Assembly: GCA_023253905.1 (NCBI GenBank)
Contig: JALREG010000341.1
Location: 1-12,398 of the forward strand
Source of the DNA: Burkholderiaceae bacterium
GTDB lineage: Bacteria; Pseudomonadota; Gammaproteobacteria; Burkholderiales; Burkholderiaceae
DNA length: 12,398 nt
Direction of reading: 5' to 3'
In this document: positions 1-6,858 of the stretch, in pieces
How the letters are laid out: the number at the start of each line of letters is the position of its first letter
Numbering within the stretch: position 1 is the first letter of the stretch
Notes under the pieces: model-generated
Database searches by the model: none
The model's input: the letters and a program-made list of their open reading frames with translations, nothing else
Told to the model about the DNA's origin: nothing
Program-made: the position numbers and the translations under genes

Positions 1-170
1 CCACCTGATCCGGCTTTCGGGCGTCCTCCTCGGCTCGGCCGACTCGCTCCCAGCCAAGCCCGCCCCCCGCCCTCCGGTCGGAGCGGCTCGGCGGGCGTGT
101 GCACCGCGTCCTCGCCTGGTGGGTTTACTACATAGGAGCCTTGGTGCGCGGGGGGAGTCTCTGCGTGGAA
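1..170. other. GC-rich non-coding stretch, no gene seen
   Basis: I see no convincing protein gene here. The open frames are low-complexity, rich in Arg, Pro and Gly, and look like by-products of high GC. One modest inverted repeat is present: GCCCGCC at 58-64 pairs with GGCGGGC at 90-96, enclosing a 4-bp CTCC/GGAG stem (72-75 with 80-83). A 9-mer CGGCTCGGC occurs twice (31-39 and 84-92). In DNA this GC-rich, such matches can be chance. The left edge is cut, so the tail of an upstream transcript may be included. Confidence 0.4.
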
Positions 171-369
171 GGCCCGGGCGGGGGCTGGCCGGTAGCGCAT
201 CGGACCAGCCGAGGAGAGCGCTGGCAAGCGGGATCAGGCGGCCATATGTTTGAGCCCGCCCAAGCGGGCGAGTTTATGGCCGCCCCCGCTTGCCGGCGCT
301 CGACGAGGGTACCGGCGCGGAAGCGCCGGCGCAGTCCGTTTAAGCGGACGGCCAGCCCCCGCCCGGGCC
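171..369 (+). ncRNA. Candidate structured RNA / nested inverted-repeat element
   Basis: This is a 199-nt block of nested complementarity with no credible ORF. P1 is a perfect 20-bp pairing of 171-190 with 350-369. P2 is 216-232 with 285-301 (17 bp, one U-G wobble at 222/295), then a 4-nt bulge (AUCA, 233-236), then 237-246 with 275-284 (10 bp perfect), capped by 254-259 with 264-269 around a CCAA loop. P3 is 312-318 with 323-329 (7 bp) and a GGAA (GNRA) loop. P4 is 334-339 with 344-349 and a UUAA loop. The wobble pairs and the GNRA loop exist only when the + strand is transcribed, which favours an RNA read toward the dioxygenase gene. A competing hairpin, 183-191 with 201-210, excludes the inner half of P1. 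I do not recognise the family. A DNA-level palindromic mobile remnant is the alternative. Confidence 0.5.
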
Positions 370-450
370 GGACCGATCCGCCTCAACCCCCCCCCTCGCG
401 CGAAGCGCTCCACCCGTCTAAGATTGCGGCACCGCCCCCGGAGACCCGCC
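370..450 (+). promoter_or_regulatory. Leader of dioxygenase gene with C9 tract and ribosome binding site
   Basis: This is the short leader between the structured element and the dioxygenase start. It holds an uninterrupted run of nine C (387-395) and a GGAG Shine-Dalgarno core at 440-443, seven nt before the ATG at 451, which decides that start. I see no convincing -35/-10 pair or U-tract terminator. Confidence 0.45.
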
Positions 451-1269
451 ATGGAATTGACCCCCTCCCAACGCGAGCAGTTCGAACGCGACGGATACCT
501 GTTTTTCCCGTCGCTCTTTAGCGCTGCCGAAATGAAGGTGCTGCGCGACGAGGTCCCGCGTATCTACGCGGAACAGCGTCCCGAGATCGTTCGCGAAAAA
601 GATGGCGTCACACCCCGCACCAGCTTCGCAGCCCACACCTACAGCGATGTGTTTGCGAAGCTCGCCCGTCACCCCCGTATGGTGCAGCCGGTGCAGCAGG
701 TTTTTGGCGAGCCGGTCTACATGCATCAGTTCAAGATCAACGGCAAGCAGGCCTTTGATGGCGATGTCTGGCAATGGCATCAGGATTTCGGCACATGGCA
801 CCGCGATGACGCCATGCCGGAAGCGCGCGCGATGAACGTGTCGATCTTTCTTGATGAGGTCAACGAATTCAACGGGCCGCTCTGGTTCATTCCAGGCTCG
901 CACCGCGAGGGCGTGGTTGAGGCGGGGCACGACACCCGCACCACCAGCTATCCGCTCTGGACCCTGGACAACTCAAAAGTTCGCGAACTCATCGAGCGCG
1001 GCGGCATCGTTGCGCCGAAAGGGCCGCCCGGATCGATGCTGATGTTCCACAGCTGCCTGGTCCACGGCTCACCGCCCAACATGAGCCCGTGGGATCGCGT
1101 CATCGTCTATTTAAGCCTGTGCGCGGTCAGCAATCACATCCTGCAATTCAAGCGGCCCGAGTGGATCGCGCATCGAGATTTCACGCCCATTCAGATGCTC
1201 GGCGATGACTGCCTGCTGCGCGCGGATGTGCACGGGCTGCCCTGGCCCTCTGGGCTGCAGGCAGCCTAG
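451..1269 (+). CDS. Phytanoyl-CoA dioxygenase (PhyH) family protein, EctD-like
   Basis: This is a 272-residue non-haem Fe(II)/2-oxoglutarate oxygenase, presumably cytosolic, expected to hydroxylate a small molecule with O2 and 2-oxoglutarate. Seen in sequence: the HxD iron pair at His110-Gln-Asp112 in WQWHQDFGTWHRDD (107-120), the distal His205 in LVHGSPPNMSP (203-213), and Arg216, suited to bind the 2-oxoglutarate carboxylate. The blocks WHQDFGTWH, GPLWFIPGSHREG and HGSPPNMSPWDR resemble those of ectoine hydroxylase EctD. The canonical serine of EctD WHSDF is Gln111 here, and no ectABC genes are nearby, so a different substrate is likely. The start is chosen by GGAG at 440-443. A longer in-frame extension begins in the Arg/Pro-rich upstream DNA and is not protein-like. 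The stop lies 4 nt from the convergent nitroreductase stop. The family is clear but the substrate is not. Confidence 0.9.
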   Translation: MELTPSQREQFERDGYLFFPSLFSAAEMKVLRDEVPRIYAEQRPEIVREKDGVTPRTSFAAHTYSDVFAKLARHPRMVQPVQQVFGEPVYMHQFKINGKQAFDGDVWQWHQDFGTWHRDDAMPEARAMNVSIFLDEVNEFNGPLWFIPGSHREGVVEAGHDTRTTSYPLWTLDNSKVRELIERGGIVAPKGPPGSMLMFHSCLVHGSPPNMSPWDRVIVYLSLCAVSNHILQFKRPEWIAHRDFTPIQMLGDDCLLRADVHGLPWPSGLQAA

Positions 1270-1273
1270 GCGC

Positions 1274-1939
1274 TCAGATTTCGTAGAACGTTGCAAAGTC
1301 GGCGAGTGGTGCGCGTTCGGTTCTGAACGAATTCCACTTTGAGCCTTCATCGGCGTAGCCGAGCGACATGCCCGAATAGAGGATGTGCGTCTCCGGGATC
1401 TCGAGATAGGTCGATACCGTCTTGGGCCAGCGCGCCCAGATCATCTGCGGACAGGTGGCGAGGCCCCGCTCGACGGCGAGCAGCATGAATGTCTGCATCA
1501 TCATGCCTACATCAGCCCACTGGGGCGGACCACAGCGGCGGTCCAGGCTGAAGAACAATCCGACCGGCGCGCCGAAAAAGGCAAAGTTTTCGCGCTGCAT
1601 CTCGACTGCGCCGTCCGCATCGTCGGGAATGCCGGTCGCCTGAAAGCGCTGCGACGCTGCGGTGGCGCGCCGGGCGTTGAGCGGCTCCCACAGGTTCGGT
1701 GGGTAAACGTTGTACTCACCTTTTTCTCGCTCGCCGGCATCGAGTTTTGCCGCCATCACACGCTTGAGTCCAGCCTGGCGCTCGCCTGCGATGACCTGCA
1801 CGATCCAGGGCTGCAAGTTGCCGCCCGAGGGCGACTGCGCGGCCAGCTCCAGCAGCTCGCGCACCAAGGCGCCGTCAACCGGACGATCAAGAAAGGCTCG
1901 GGTGGAATACCGCTGGCGGACCGCATCGGTGACATTCAT
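1274..1939 (-). CDS. FMN-dependent nitroreductase family protein
   Basis: This is a 221-residue flavoenzyme of the nitroreductase superfamily, which uses FMN and NAD(P)H to reduce nitro groups, quinones or similar acceptors, usually as a cytosolic homodimer. Seen: the N-terminal FMN phosphate-binding pattern RYSTR (residues 10-14, Arg10, Ser12, Arg14), then PSGGNLQPW (37-45), where Asn41 and Gln43 sit at the expected flavin contacts. The C-terminal part, with SGMSLGY before the last quarter, also fits. Length matches the family (about 200-230). ATG at 1939 is preceded by GGAG with an 8-nt spacer. It runs divergently from the small lipoprotein gene (78 nt between starts) and convergently to the dioxygenase, so it is probably monocistronic. 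It need not belong to the transport cluster. The physiological substrate is unknown. Confidence 0.92.
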   Translation of the reverse strand: MNVTDAVRQRYSTRAFLDRPVDGALVRELLELAAQSPSGGNLQPWIVQVIAGERQAGLKRVMAAKLDAGEREKGEYNVYPPNLWEPLNARRATAASQRFQATGIPDDADGAVEMQRENFAFFGAPVGLFFSLDRRCGPPQWADVGMMMQTFMLLAVERGLATCPQMIWARWPKTVSTYLEIPETHILYSGMSLGYADEGSKWNSFRTERAPLADFATFYEI

Positions 1940-2017
1940 CAGGACTACTCCAGGTCAGAAAGCTCGCGATGATAGCCAACCGCACAACCGGCCTCCGCTT
2001 TGTGGCAGGATTTCTGG

Positions 2018-2362
2018 ATGAACCCCTGTCACGATCGAACGCAAACGCGCCGCAACCGGGCGCTGCAATGGTTGGCCTCGCTCGCCTTGATCGCCACGGT
2101 AGGGGGGCCGCTCGCCGCCTGCCAGGCAGCTTCTGAGCCGCCGCCCAAGGAGTCCTCCATGACCCAACGTTTCGGATTCCTTCCACCGCCTCCGGGCGCC
2201 TTTGTCACACAGGCGCTGGTGACGTGGGTCAATCGCAAAACAGGCGAAAGGTTTGTCGCCCCGACGGGCGGCTGGCAGCCGCCTGATGCTAACTGGGCAA
2301 TTGAAGATCCGTCTGCCCCAAGCGCGGGGGAACCTGCTAGGCGCTCAGGAACTTCTCGATGA
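2018..2362 (+). CDS. Small predicted lipoprotein, unknown function
   Basis: This is a 114-residue ORF with no family I recognise. Its N-terminus looks like a lipoprotein signal: a basic n-region with an Arg-Arg pair, a hydrophobic stretch LASLALIATV (residues 19-28) and a lipobox LAAC with Cys35, followed by a Pro-rich linker. This predicts a lipid-anchored envelope protein. The mature part has a GFLPPPPG-type motif and a TGGWQPPDANW segment. A strong AAGGAG (2147-2152) lies 6 nt before an in-frame ATG at 2159, so translation might instead or also start there, giving a 67-residue form without signal. The 3' end overlaps the convergent LivF gene by 26 bp. It is short and unrecognised, so coding status is likely but not certain. 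The signal and linker make chance less likely. Confidence 0.5.
   Translation: MNPCHDRTQTRRNRALQWLASLALIATVGGPLAACQAASEPPPKESSMTQRFGFLPPPPGAFVTQALVTWVNRKTGERFVAPTGGWQPPDANWAIEDPSAPSAGEPARRSGTSR
2147..2161 (+). promoter_or_regulatory. Strong internal Shine-Dalgarno before in-frame ATG
   Basis: AAGGAG at 2147-2152, spacer TCCTCC, then ATG at 2159-2161, in frame with the lipoprotein ORF (codon 48). It is a better ribosome binding site than any I see before the ATG at 2018, so a signal-less short product is possible. Confidence 0.4.
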
Positions 2363-3041
2363 CCTCGGGATTTTTCATCAGCCGGTCAGGGGTGTCGTGG
2401 AACTGCATCCGACCCGCCGACATGATGTAGATGCGGTCAGCCACGCTGCTTGCCAGCATGGCGTTCTGCTCGATCAGCAACACGGTGAGCTTCAGCTGGC
2501 GCATTTTCTGCAACGTCTCGCCAATCTGCTGGATGACGATCGGCGCGAGGCCGAGCGAGGGCTCATCAAAAATACAGAACTGCGGGTCACCCATCAACCC
2601 GACCGATACTGCCACCATCTGCTGCTGGCCGCCTGACAGGGTCCCCGCCAGCTGATTGCGGCGTTCCTTGAGGATGGGGAACAGTTCGAAGCATGAGTTC
2701 ATCAGCTCATCGCGTCGGCTGCGATCGGTGAGCGAATAGCCGCCCATCAGCAGATTCTCCTCGACCGACATCATCGGGAACAGTCCCCGACCTTCAGGCA
2801 CCAGCGACAACCCGCGCCGAATGAGATCGTGCACCGGCACGTCGAGCGTTGATTGACCGCAAAAGCTCACCGTACCGCCCGTTGGGCGAACGAGCCCGGT
2901 GATTGCCCTGACGACTGAACTTTTGCCCGCGCCGTTGGGCCCGATCACCCCGACGATCTCACCCTGACGCACTTCCAGGCTCACTTTATCGACGGCGAGA
3001 AACGGGCCGTAACGAATCTCGAGATCACGCACCTCAAGCAT
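2337..3041 (-). CDS. livF: Branched-chain amino acid-type ABC transporter ATPase LivF
   Basis: This is a 234-residue cytoplasmic ATPase of a HAAT-type (hydrophobic amino acid/amide) importer, paired with LivG to power LivHM. Seen: Walker A GPNGAGKSS (34-42), ABC signature LSGGQ (135-139), Walker B CIFDE (156-160) with Glu160, and IEQN (191-193) where LivF proteins carry Gln rather than the switch His. The VPEGRGLFP segment (81-89) is typical of LivF. ATG at 3041 is chosen because homologous sequence starts MLEVRDLEIRYG and a GGGG purine run lies just upstream. An in-frame ATG at 3062 would add seven residues. The start overlaps the end of livG by 8 nt (ATGCTTGA), implying translational coupling. 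It is the last gene of the operon; its substrate is set by the binding protein and may not be an amino acid. Confidence 0.94.
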   Translation of the reverse strand: MLEVRDLEIRYGPFLAVDKVSLEVRQGEIVGVIGPNGAGKSSVVRAITGLVRPTGGTVSFCGQSTLDVPVHDLIRRGLSLVPEGRGLFPMMSVEENLLMGGYSLTDRSRRDELMNSCFELFPILKERRNQLAGTLSGGQQQMVAVSVGLMGDPQFCIFDEPSLGLAPIVIQQIGETLQKMRQLKLTVLLIEQNAMLASSVADRIYIMSAGRMQFHDTPDRLMKNPEVIEKFLSA

Positions 3042-3753
3042 GGCGTGTCCCCAGATACTCATCGATCACGCGCTTGTTGCGCAGGATGTCGGCGGGCGGC
3101 CCGTCAGCGACCTTTTCACCTGCGATCAACACCATGACCCGGTCTGCGAGCTCGCGGATGACGCGCATCGTGTGCTCGATCACAAAAATTGAACAGCGGG
3201 CACGGAGCTCCTTCAGAAGCTGAATCATCTCGGTGACTTCCGTGACCGCAAGACCCCCGACCGGTTCATCGAGCATGATGAGCCGGGGCTTGAGTACCAG
3301 CCGCATCAAAAGCTCGAGCCGTCGCTGCTCGAACAGCGTGAGACTGCCCGCATCGACATCCAGCCGAGTATCAAGTCGGAGCCACTCGGTGAGCTCGCTC
3401 AGCTCCGTTGAATCCAGCCCGCGATGCGAGAGCAGCAGCCGTGCGTTGTCGATGTTCTGACGAACGGGCAAGGCCGAGAACACACGAACGGCCTGATAGG
3501 TTCGGCAGAGCCCGATTTCTGCGAGCTGATGCGGCGTCCTGCCGGCAATGTCGATGCCGGCAAAGCGCAGCGTTCCCGAATCGGGGCGGATGTGTCCGCT
3601 CACCATGTTCACGAACGTGGTCTTGCCCGATCCGTTGGGGCCGATCATCCCCAGTGTTTCGCCTGCGACCGAATGCCCGTCTACGTTTTTGAGCGCGACC
3701 ACGCCGCCAAAGCGTTTTGAGAGACCGCTGACCTCGAGCAGCCGTTCACTCAT
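3034..3753 (-). CDS. livG: Branched-chain amino acid-type ABC transporter ATPase LivG
   Basis: This is a 239-residue ATPase partner of LivF. Seen: Walker A GPNGSGKTT (38-46), Walker B LIMLDE (158-163) with Glu163, and switch His194 in VIEHTM. The ABC signature is degenerate: where LivG proteins usually read LPYGxQRRLE, this one reads LTLFEQRRLE (138-147), with the signature glycine replaced by Phe141. In an ABC dimer that signature completes the nucleotide site on the LivF Walker A, so one of the two ATP sites may be weak. The flanking EQRRLEL and full length are intact, so this is not a broken gene. The start overlaps the livM stop by ATGA, giving coupling. Known: LivG/LivF bind the cytoplasmic faces of LivM and LivH. 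Confidence 0.94.
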   Translation of the reverse strand: MSERLLEVSGLSKRFGGVVALKNVDGHSVAGETLGMIGPNGSGKTTFVNMVSGHIRPDSGTLRFAGIDIAGRTPHQLAEIGLCRTYQAVRVFSALPVRQNIDNARLLLSHRGLDSTELSELTEWLRLDTRLDVDAGSLTLFEQRRLELLMRLVLKPRLIMLDEPVGGLAVTEVTEMIQLLKELRARCSIFVIEHTMRVIRELADRVMVLIAGEKVADGPPADILRNKRVIDEYLGTRHA

Positions 3754-4727
3754 ACCCGGCTCTCCTGCACGCGTGCGCTGTCGGTCATGGCCTTCTGCGC
3801 GCGGCGTCTGCGCGCAAGCCAGGCGCCGTAGATGCCGCCCGGCATCAGCAGCGTGACCACAATGATCAGCACGCCCGACAGAATGTCCTTGAAGGCTTGA
3901 AGATCCTGAAGCAGGAATGGGATGGGTGCGAGGATGGCGGTGCCAATGATGGGGCCCGCAATGGTGCCCCGGCCGCCAAACGCGACAAACAGCCAGATGT
4001 TCATCGAGACCAGCACATCAAAGGCTCGGGGCGACACAAATCCGATGTAGACCGAGTAGAAGCAGCCACCCACGCCGGCGTAGATCGAGACAATGAAAAA
4101 CGCAATGATCTTGCAGCGCACGACCCGGATGCCGATCGCTTCAGCGAGGATGTCGTCTTCGCGAATGGCCACAAACCGCTGGCCGAGCGGGGATCGCACG
4201 ATCCAGGCGCAGAGCAGAATGCCGACCACGGTAAAGAGCGCAATCATCAGCTCAAGACCAAGCCCCTTCAGCTGGCCGCCAAACCAGTCGGGCGGGGCGA
4301 TCTGATTGATACCCGTGTCGCCATTGGTATAGGTGGGAAAGAAAATGAAGGCTAGCGTGAGCACCGTCTGGATCACGAGCGAACACAGGGTGAAATAAAA
4401 GCCCTTTAACCGCAGCGAAGGCAGACCAAGCGCTACACCAGCGAGTGCGGCCATCACAGTGGCCACGGGCATGGCAAGCCAGAAGGACCATCCCAACTCG
4501 CGGGTGAGGTGAACCACCGCATAGCCTGCAATGCCCGCCACGCCCGCGAACATGAGCGGCATGAGGCCCACGAAGCCATACATCAGGTTCATACCGGTTG
4601 CCCACAACAGGCTGATGTAGGTCATGCCCAGCACAAACGCGAGAAACTTGTTGCCGTCGGCAATGAGGGGTAGCGCAAGCGCCGCCGCGGCAAAAATCCA
4701 GAGCGCGCGATCCGAGGCGAGTTTCAT
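3750..4727 (-). CDS. livM: Branched-chain amino acid-type ABC permease LivM
   Basis: This is a 325-residue inner-membrane permease. It is strongly hydrophobic with around eight to ten candidate membrane segments, for example residues 10-23, 27-45, 84-101, 110-130, 160-177, 207-226 and 283-302. The cytoplasmic coupling loop is visible as SPLGQRFVAIREDDILAEAI (179-198), the LivM version of the EAA loop that contacts the ATPase. GGRGTIAGPIIGT (251-263) corresponds to the conserved GGxGTxxGPxxG block of LivM. The protein ends in a basic tail (RRRRAQK, 307-313). ATG overlaps the livH stop (ATGA at 4727-4724), and its own stop overlaps the livG start the same way, so the three genes are coupled. 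It forms the heterodimeric channel with LivH. Confidence 0.94.
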   Translation of the reverse strand: MKLASDRALWIFAAAALALPLIADGNKFLAFVLGMTYISLLWATGMNLMYGFVGLMPLMFAGVAGIAGYAVVHLTRELGWSFWLAMPVATVMAALAGVALGLPSLRLKGFYFTLCSLVIQTVLTLAFIFFPTYTNGDTGINQIAPPDWFGGQLKGLGLELMIALFTVVGILLCAWIVRSPLGQRFVAIREDDILAEAIGIRVVRCKIIAFFIVSIYAGVGGCFYSVYIGFVSPRAFDVLVSMNIWLFVAFGGRGTIAGPIIGTAILAPIPFLLQDLQAFKDILSGVLIIVVTLLMPGGIYGAWLARRRRAQKAMTDSARVQESRV

Positions 4728-5605
4728 CGTTTGAACAACCCGCTCGGCCGGAACAGCAGAATGAGCAGCATGGCACCCAGGTAGGAGAAGGTGGCCGCGG
4801 TGGGGCTTGCAAAGATGCTGACAATGGCCTGCGTGAAGCCAAAGGTCATCCCGATCACCAGCGCGCCGATCACTGACCCGGGTCCGCCAATGATCATGAT
4901 CGCAAACGCGGTGATTGACATGGTCCAGGCGACCGTCAGGTCATAGCTGTAGGCAAGGGCGAACAGAATGCCCCCCAGAAAAATGATCACCGACCCCAGC
5001 ACGAACGACAGCCGATAAATGGCGCGCACGTTAACCCCGCGGAGCGCGGCTGCTTCACGGTTCTGGAACACCGCGCGCAGTGCCCGGCCATAGGGGTGGT
5101 AGCGCAGCAGCACGAAGAGCAGCACGAGCACCAGCAGACTCACGCCCATGACCACCAGACGGTTGTTCGGCATGGGGAAGGGCCCGAACATGGTGATGCC
5201 TTCGATGATCGGGGGGAGTGTGAACTGATCGCTCCACTTGGCGTAGGTGAGCGAAAAGATGCCGGTCATGATTTGGGTAAGACCGAGCGTGACCACGAAG
5301 TAGGCAACGTTGCGGTTGGGTGTGTCGTAGAGCCTTCGGATCAGGATCCACTCAAGCAGATAGGAGAGTGCCGTGCCGAGTATCAGCACCCCGGCTGCGG
5401 CGGCAATGCTGGTCCAGCCGAAGGAGGCGGTGAAGGTCCAGGCAGCGAGCGAGGCCAGCAGAAAAAACTGGCCGTTGCTCGCATTGGGCAGCCACACGCA
5501 GCCGTAAACAATCGTGACCCCGGCTGCCACCAGCGCAAAGATCGCGCCCAGAATGAGCCCCGTCGACAGGGTCGACATCAGGATCAGGATCTGGGCGTCG
5601 GTCAT
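4724..5605 (-). CDS. livH: Branched-chain amino acid-type ABC permease LivH
   Basis: This is a 293-residue inner-membrane permease, close to the usual LivH length. Seen: N-terminal membrane segment followed by GVTIVYGCVWLPNASNGQFF (29-48), equivalent to the LivH region that normally reads GLxLIYGxxxxxNFAHG. A coupling loop lies at YGRALRAVFQNREAAALRGV (172-191). IIGGPGSVIGALVIG (238-252) and the C-terminal LLILLFRPSGLF (280-291) are hallmark LivH ends. ATG at 5605 lies 7 nt after the stop of the binding protein gene and has only a weak purine-rich site, so it probably depends on translation from upstream. Partner of LivM in the translocation pore. Confidence 0.94.
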   Translation of the reverse strand: MTDAQILILMSTLSTGLILGAIFALVAAGVTIVYGCVWLPNASNGQFFLLASLAAWTFTASFGWTSIAAAAGVLILGTALSYLLEWILIRRLYDTPNRNVAYFVVTLGLTQIMTGIFSLTYAKWSDQFTLPPIIEGITMFGPFPMPNNRLVVMGVSLLVLVLLFVLLRYHPYGRALRAVFQNREAAALRGVNVRAIYRLSFVLGSVIIFLGGILFALAYSYDLTVAWTMSITAFAIMIIGGPGSVIGALVIGMTFGFTQAIVSIFASPTAATFSYLGAMLLILLFRPSGLFKR

Positions 5606-5612
5606 TGCTTTC

Positions 5613-6818
5613 TCACTTCACCAGGTCATACACCGGGATCACCTCCGGATCCCACTCGATGTAGAAGCGCTGCTTGGACTGATAGCTGCGCTTGCCATTC
5701 ACCGAGACGATTTCCTGGAAGTACATGTATTCCTTCCGCGCACCGTTCTTGTCGAACACGATCGGCACACCACTGGTCCGCTCTTTGGTGTTGAGCGCTG
5801 AAATCGCATTACGCAGCTTCTCGCGGTCGTCCGCGGTGCCGGCTGCTTCGATCGCCTCCTTGAAGATGTAAGGCGTCACGTAGCAGTAGTTCTCCACGTA
5901 GGACGGCGGGCGGTTGTTGGCGGCGTCAAAGCGTGCGATGAAATCCTTGCCGTCGGGTGTGAGCGAATCCAGCCCGATATCAAAGAAGGTGCCATAGATC
6001 GACCCTACGCTGCGCTGACCCCAGCCGAACACCTGGGTGGTGATGCCGTAGGGGTGGATGATCTGCTGCGGCTTGATGCCGAGGTCGAGCAGCTGATTGG
6101 TGATTACATTATCGAAAGCACCTGCGCCGCTCACGATCACGTAGTCAGGTGCCGCCGCCCGCACCTGCGCGGCCTGCACGGTGGCGTCGCTCGAGCCTTG
6201 CGGGAACAGGATGTCGGCCACGATGCTGAGCTTCGAGCGCGGCGCCTGGTAGCGAAAGCCCGCCATGATGGCGCGCATGAGCGCGGCGTCCGAGTGCATG
6301 AGTGCGACCTTCGCGCCCGGCTTCACCTGCTCGATGTACTTGGCCATGGCATAGCCCCAACCGGCCGCGTCGGGCTCGATACGGAAGGTGTAGCGTGTGC
6401 CGGGCTTGGTGAGCTGCGGGAAGGCCGCCACCGGCACCAGGAAGGGAATCTTCTGCTGCTCGGCGTAGCCGTACATGGCGAGCGCCACGTCGGAGCTGGT
6501 CGGGCCGCTGAGCGCCAGCACCTTGTCGTTGATGTCGAGGTTGCGCGACGCGGCCAGTGCCTGATCGGACTTGGTCTGATTGTCGGTCACGATGAACTCG
6601 AGCGGCCGGCCGAGTACACCGCCGGCTTTGTTGATTTCATCGGTGGCGAATTTCAGCCCCGCTACGCAACTGGTGCCAAAGAAAGTCCAGGGGCCAGTGA
6701 GTTCGGTAACGAAACCGATCTTGATCGGCCGTGGACTCTGCGAAGCCGCGGGCGCCGCACACAGCGCCGCCGTAGCGAGCGCGATCGCCGAGGCGCAGGT
6801 CTTGAGCTTGATGTTCAT
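5613..6818 (-). CDS. Periplasmic binding protein of Liv-type ABC importer (Peripla_BP_6)
   Basis: This 401-residue protein captures the solute in the periplasm and delivers it to LivHM. A Sec signal peptide is clear: MNIKLKTCAS, then a hydrophobic core, with cleavage expected near PAAS/Q (about residue 26). The mature protein begins RPIKIGFVTELTGPWTFFG (30-48), the typical type I binding-protein opening. GGVLGRPLEFIVTDNQTKSD (66-85) and GPTSSDVALA (105-114) line up with the first lobe and ligand cleft of amide/urea/branched-chain amino acid binding proteins. ATG at 6818 is fixed by AAGGAGG (6830-6824) with a 5-nt spacer, the best ribosome site in the operon, as expected for a protein needed in excess. 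Ligand not deducible; the gene neighbours argue for a catabolised small molecule. Confidence 0.93.
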   Translation of the reverse strand: MNIKLKTCASAIALATAALCAAPAASQSPRPIKIGFVTELTGPWTFFGTSCVAGLKFATDEINKAGGVLGRPLEFIVTDNQTKSDQALAASRNLDINDKVLALSGPTSSDVALAMYGYAEQQKIPFLVPVAAFPQLTKPGTRYTFRIEPDAAGWGYAMAKYIEQVKPGAKVALMHSDAALMRAIMAGFRYQAPRSKLSIVADILFPQGSSDATVQAAQVRAAAPDYVIVSGAGAFDNVITNQLLDLGIKPQQIIHPYGITTQVFGWGQRSVGSIYGTFFDIGLDSLTPDGKDFIARFDAANNRPPSYVENYCYVTPYIFKEAIEAAGTADDREKLRNAISALNTKERTSGVPIVFDKNGARKEYMYFQEIVSVNGKRSYQSKQRFYIEWDPEVIPVYDLVK

Positions 6819-6821
6819 GGT

Positions 6822-6830
6822 CTCCTCCTT
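6822..6830 (-). promoter_or_regulatory. Consensus Shine-Dalgarno of binding protein gene
   Basis: On the minus strand AAGGAGGAG (6830-6822) precedes ATG 6818. It rules out the upstream in-frame start and suggests higher translation of the binding protein than of its operon neighbours. Confidence 0.75.
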
Positions 6831-6858
6831 GGTTTGGGGTGTCTTGTTTTCAGTCCTG

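Noticed and set aside
171..369. Interpretation as 6S RNA, because of similar length and rod-like ends
   Set aside because: The interior branches into three hairpins rather than a single rod with a central bubble, and GC content is unusually high; not supported without a covariance search.
171..369. Interpretation as an intrinsic terminator for an upstream gene
   Set aside because: Stem is far too long and branched, and no U run follows position 369 (the sequence is C-rich).
250..450. 67-residue N-terminal extension of the dioxygenase
   Set aside because: It would translate the hairpins of the structured element; GGAG at 440-443 and family length support ATG 451.
99..521. Open frame reading through the 5' region into the dioxygenase gene in another frame
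   Set aside because: Arg/Pro-rich low-complexity product, crosses the nested palindrome, no ribosome site, no family features; typical of high-GC non-coding DNA.
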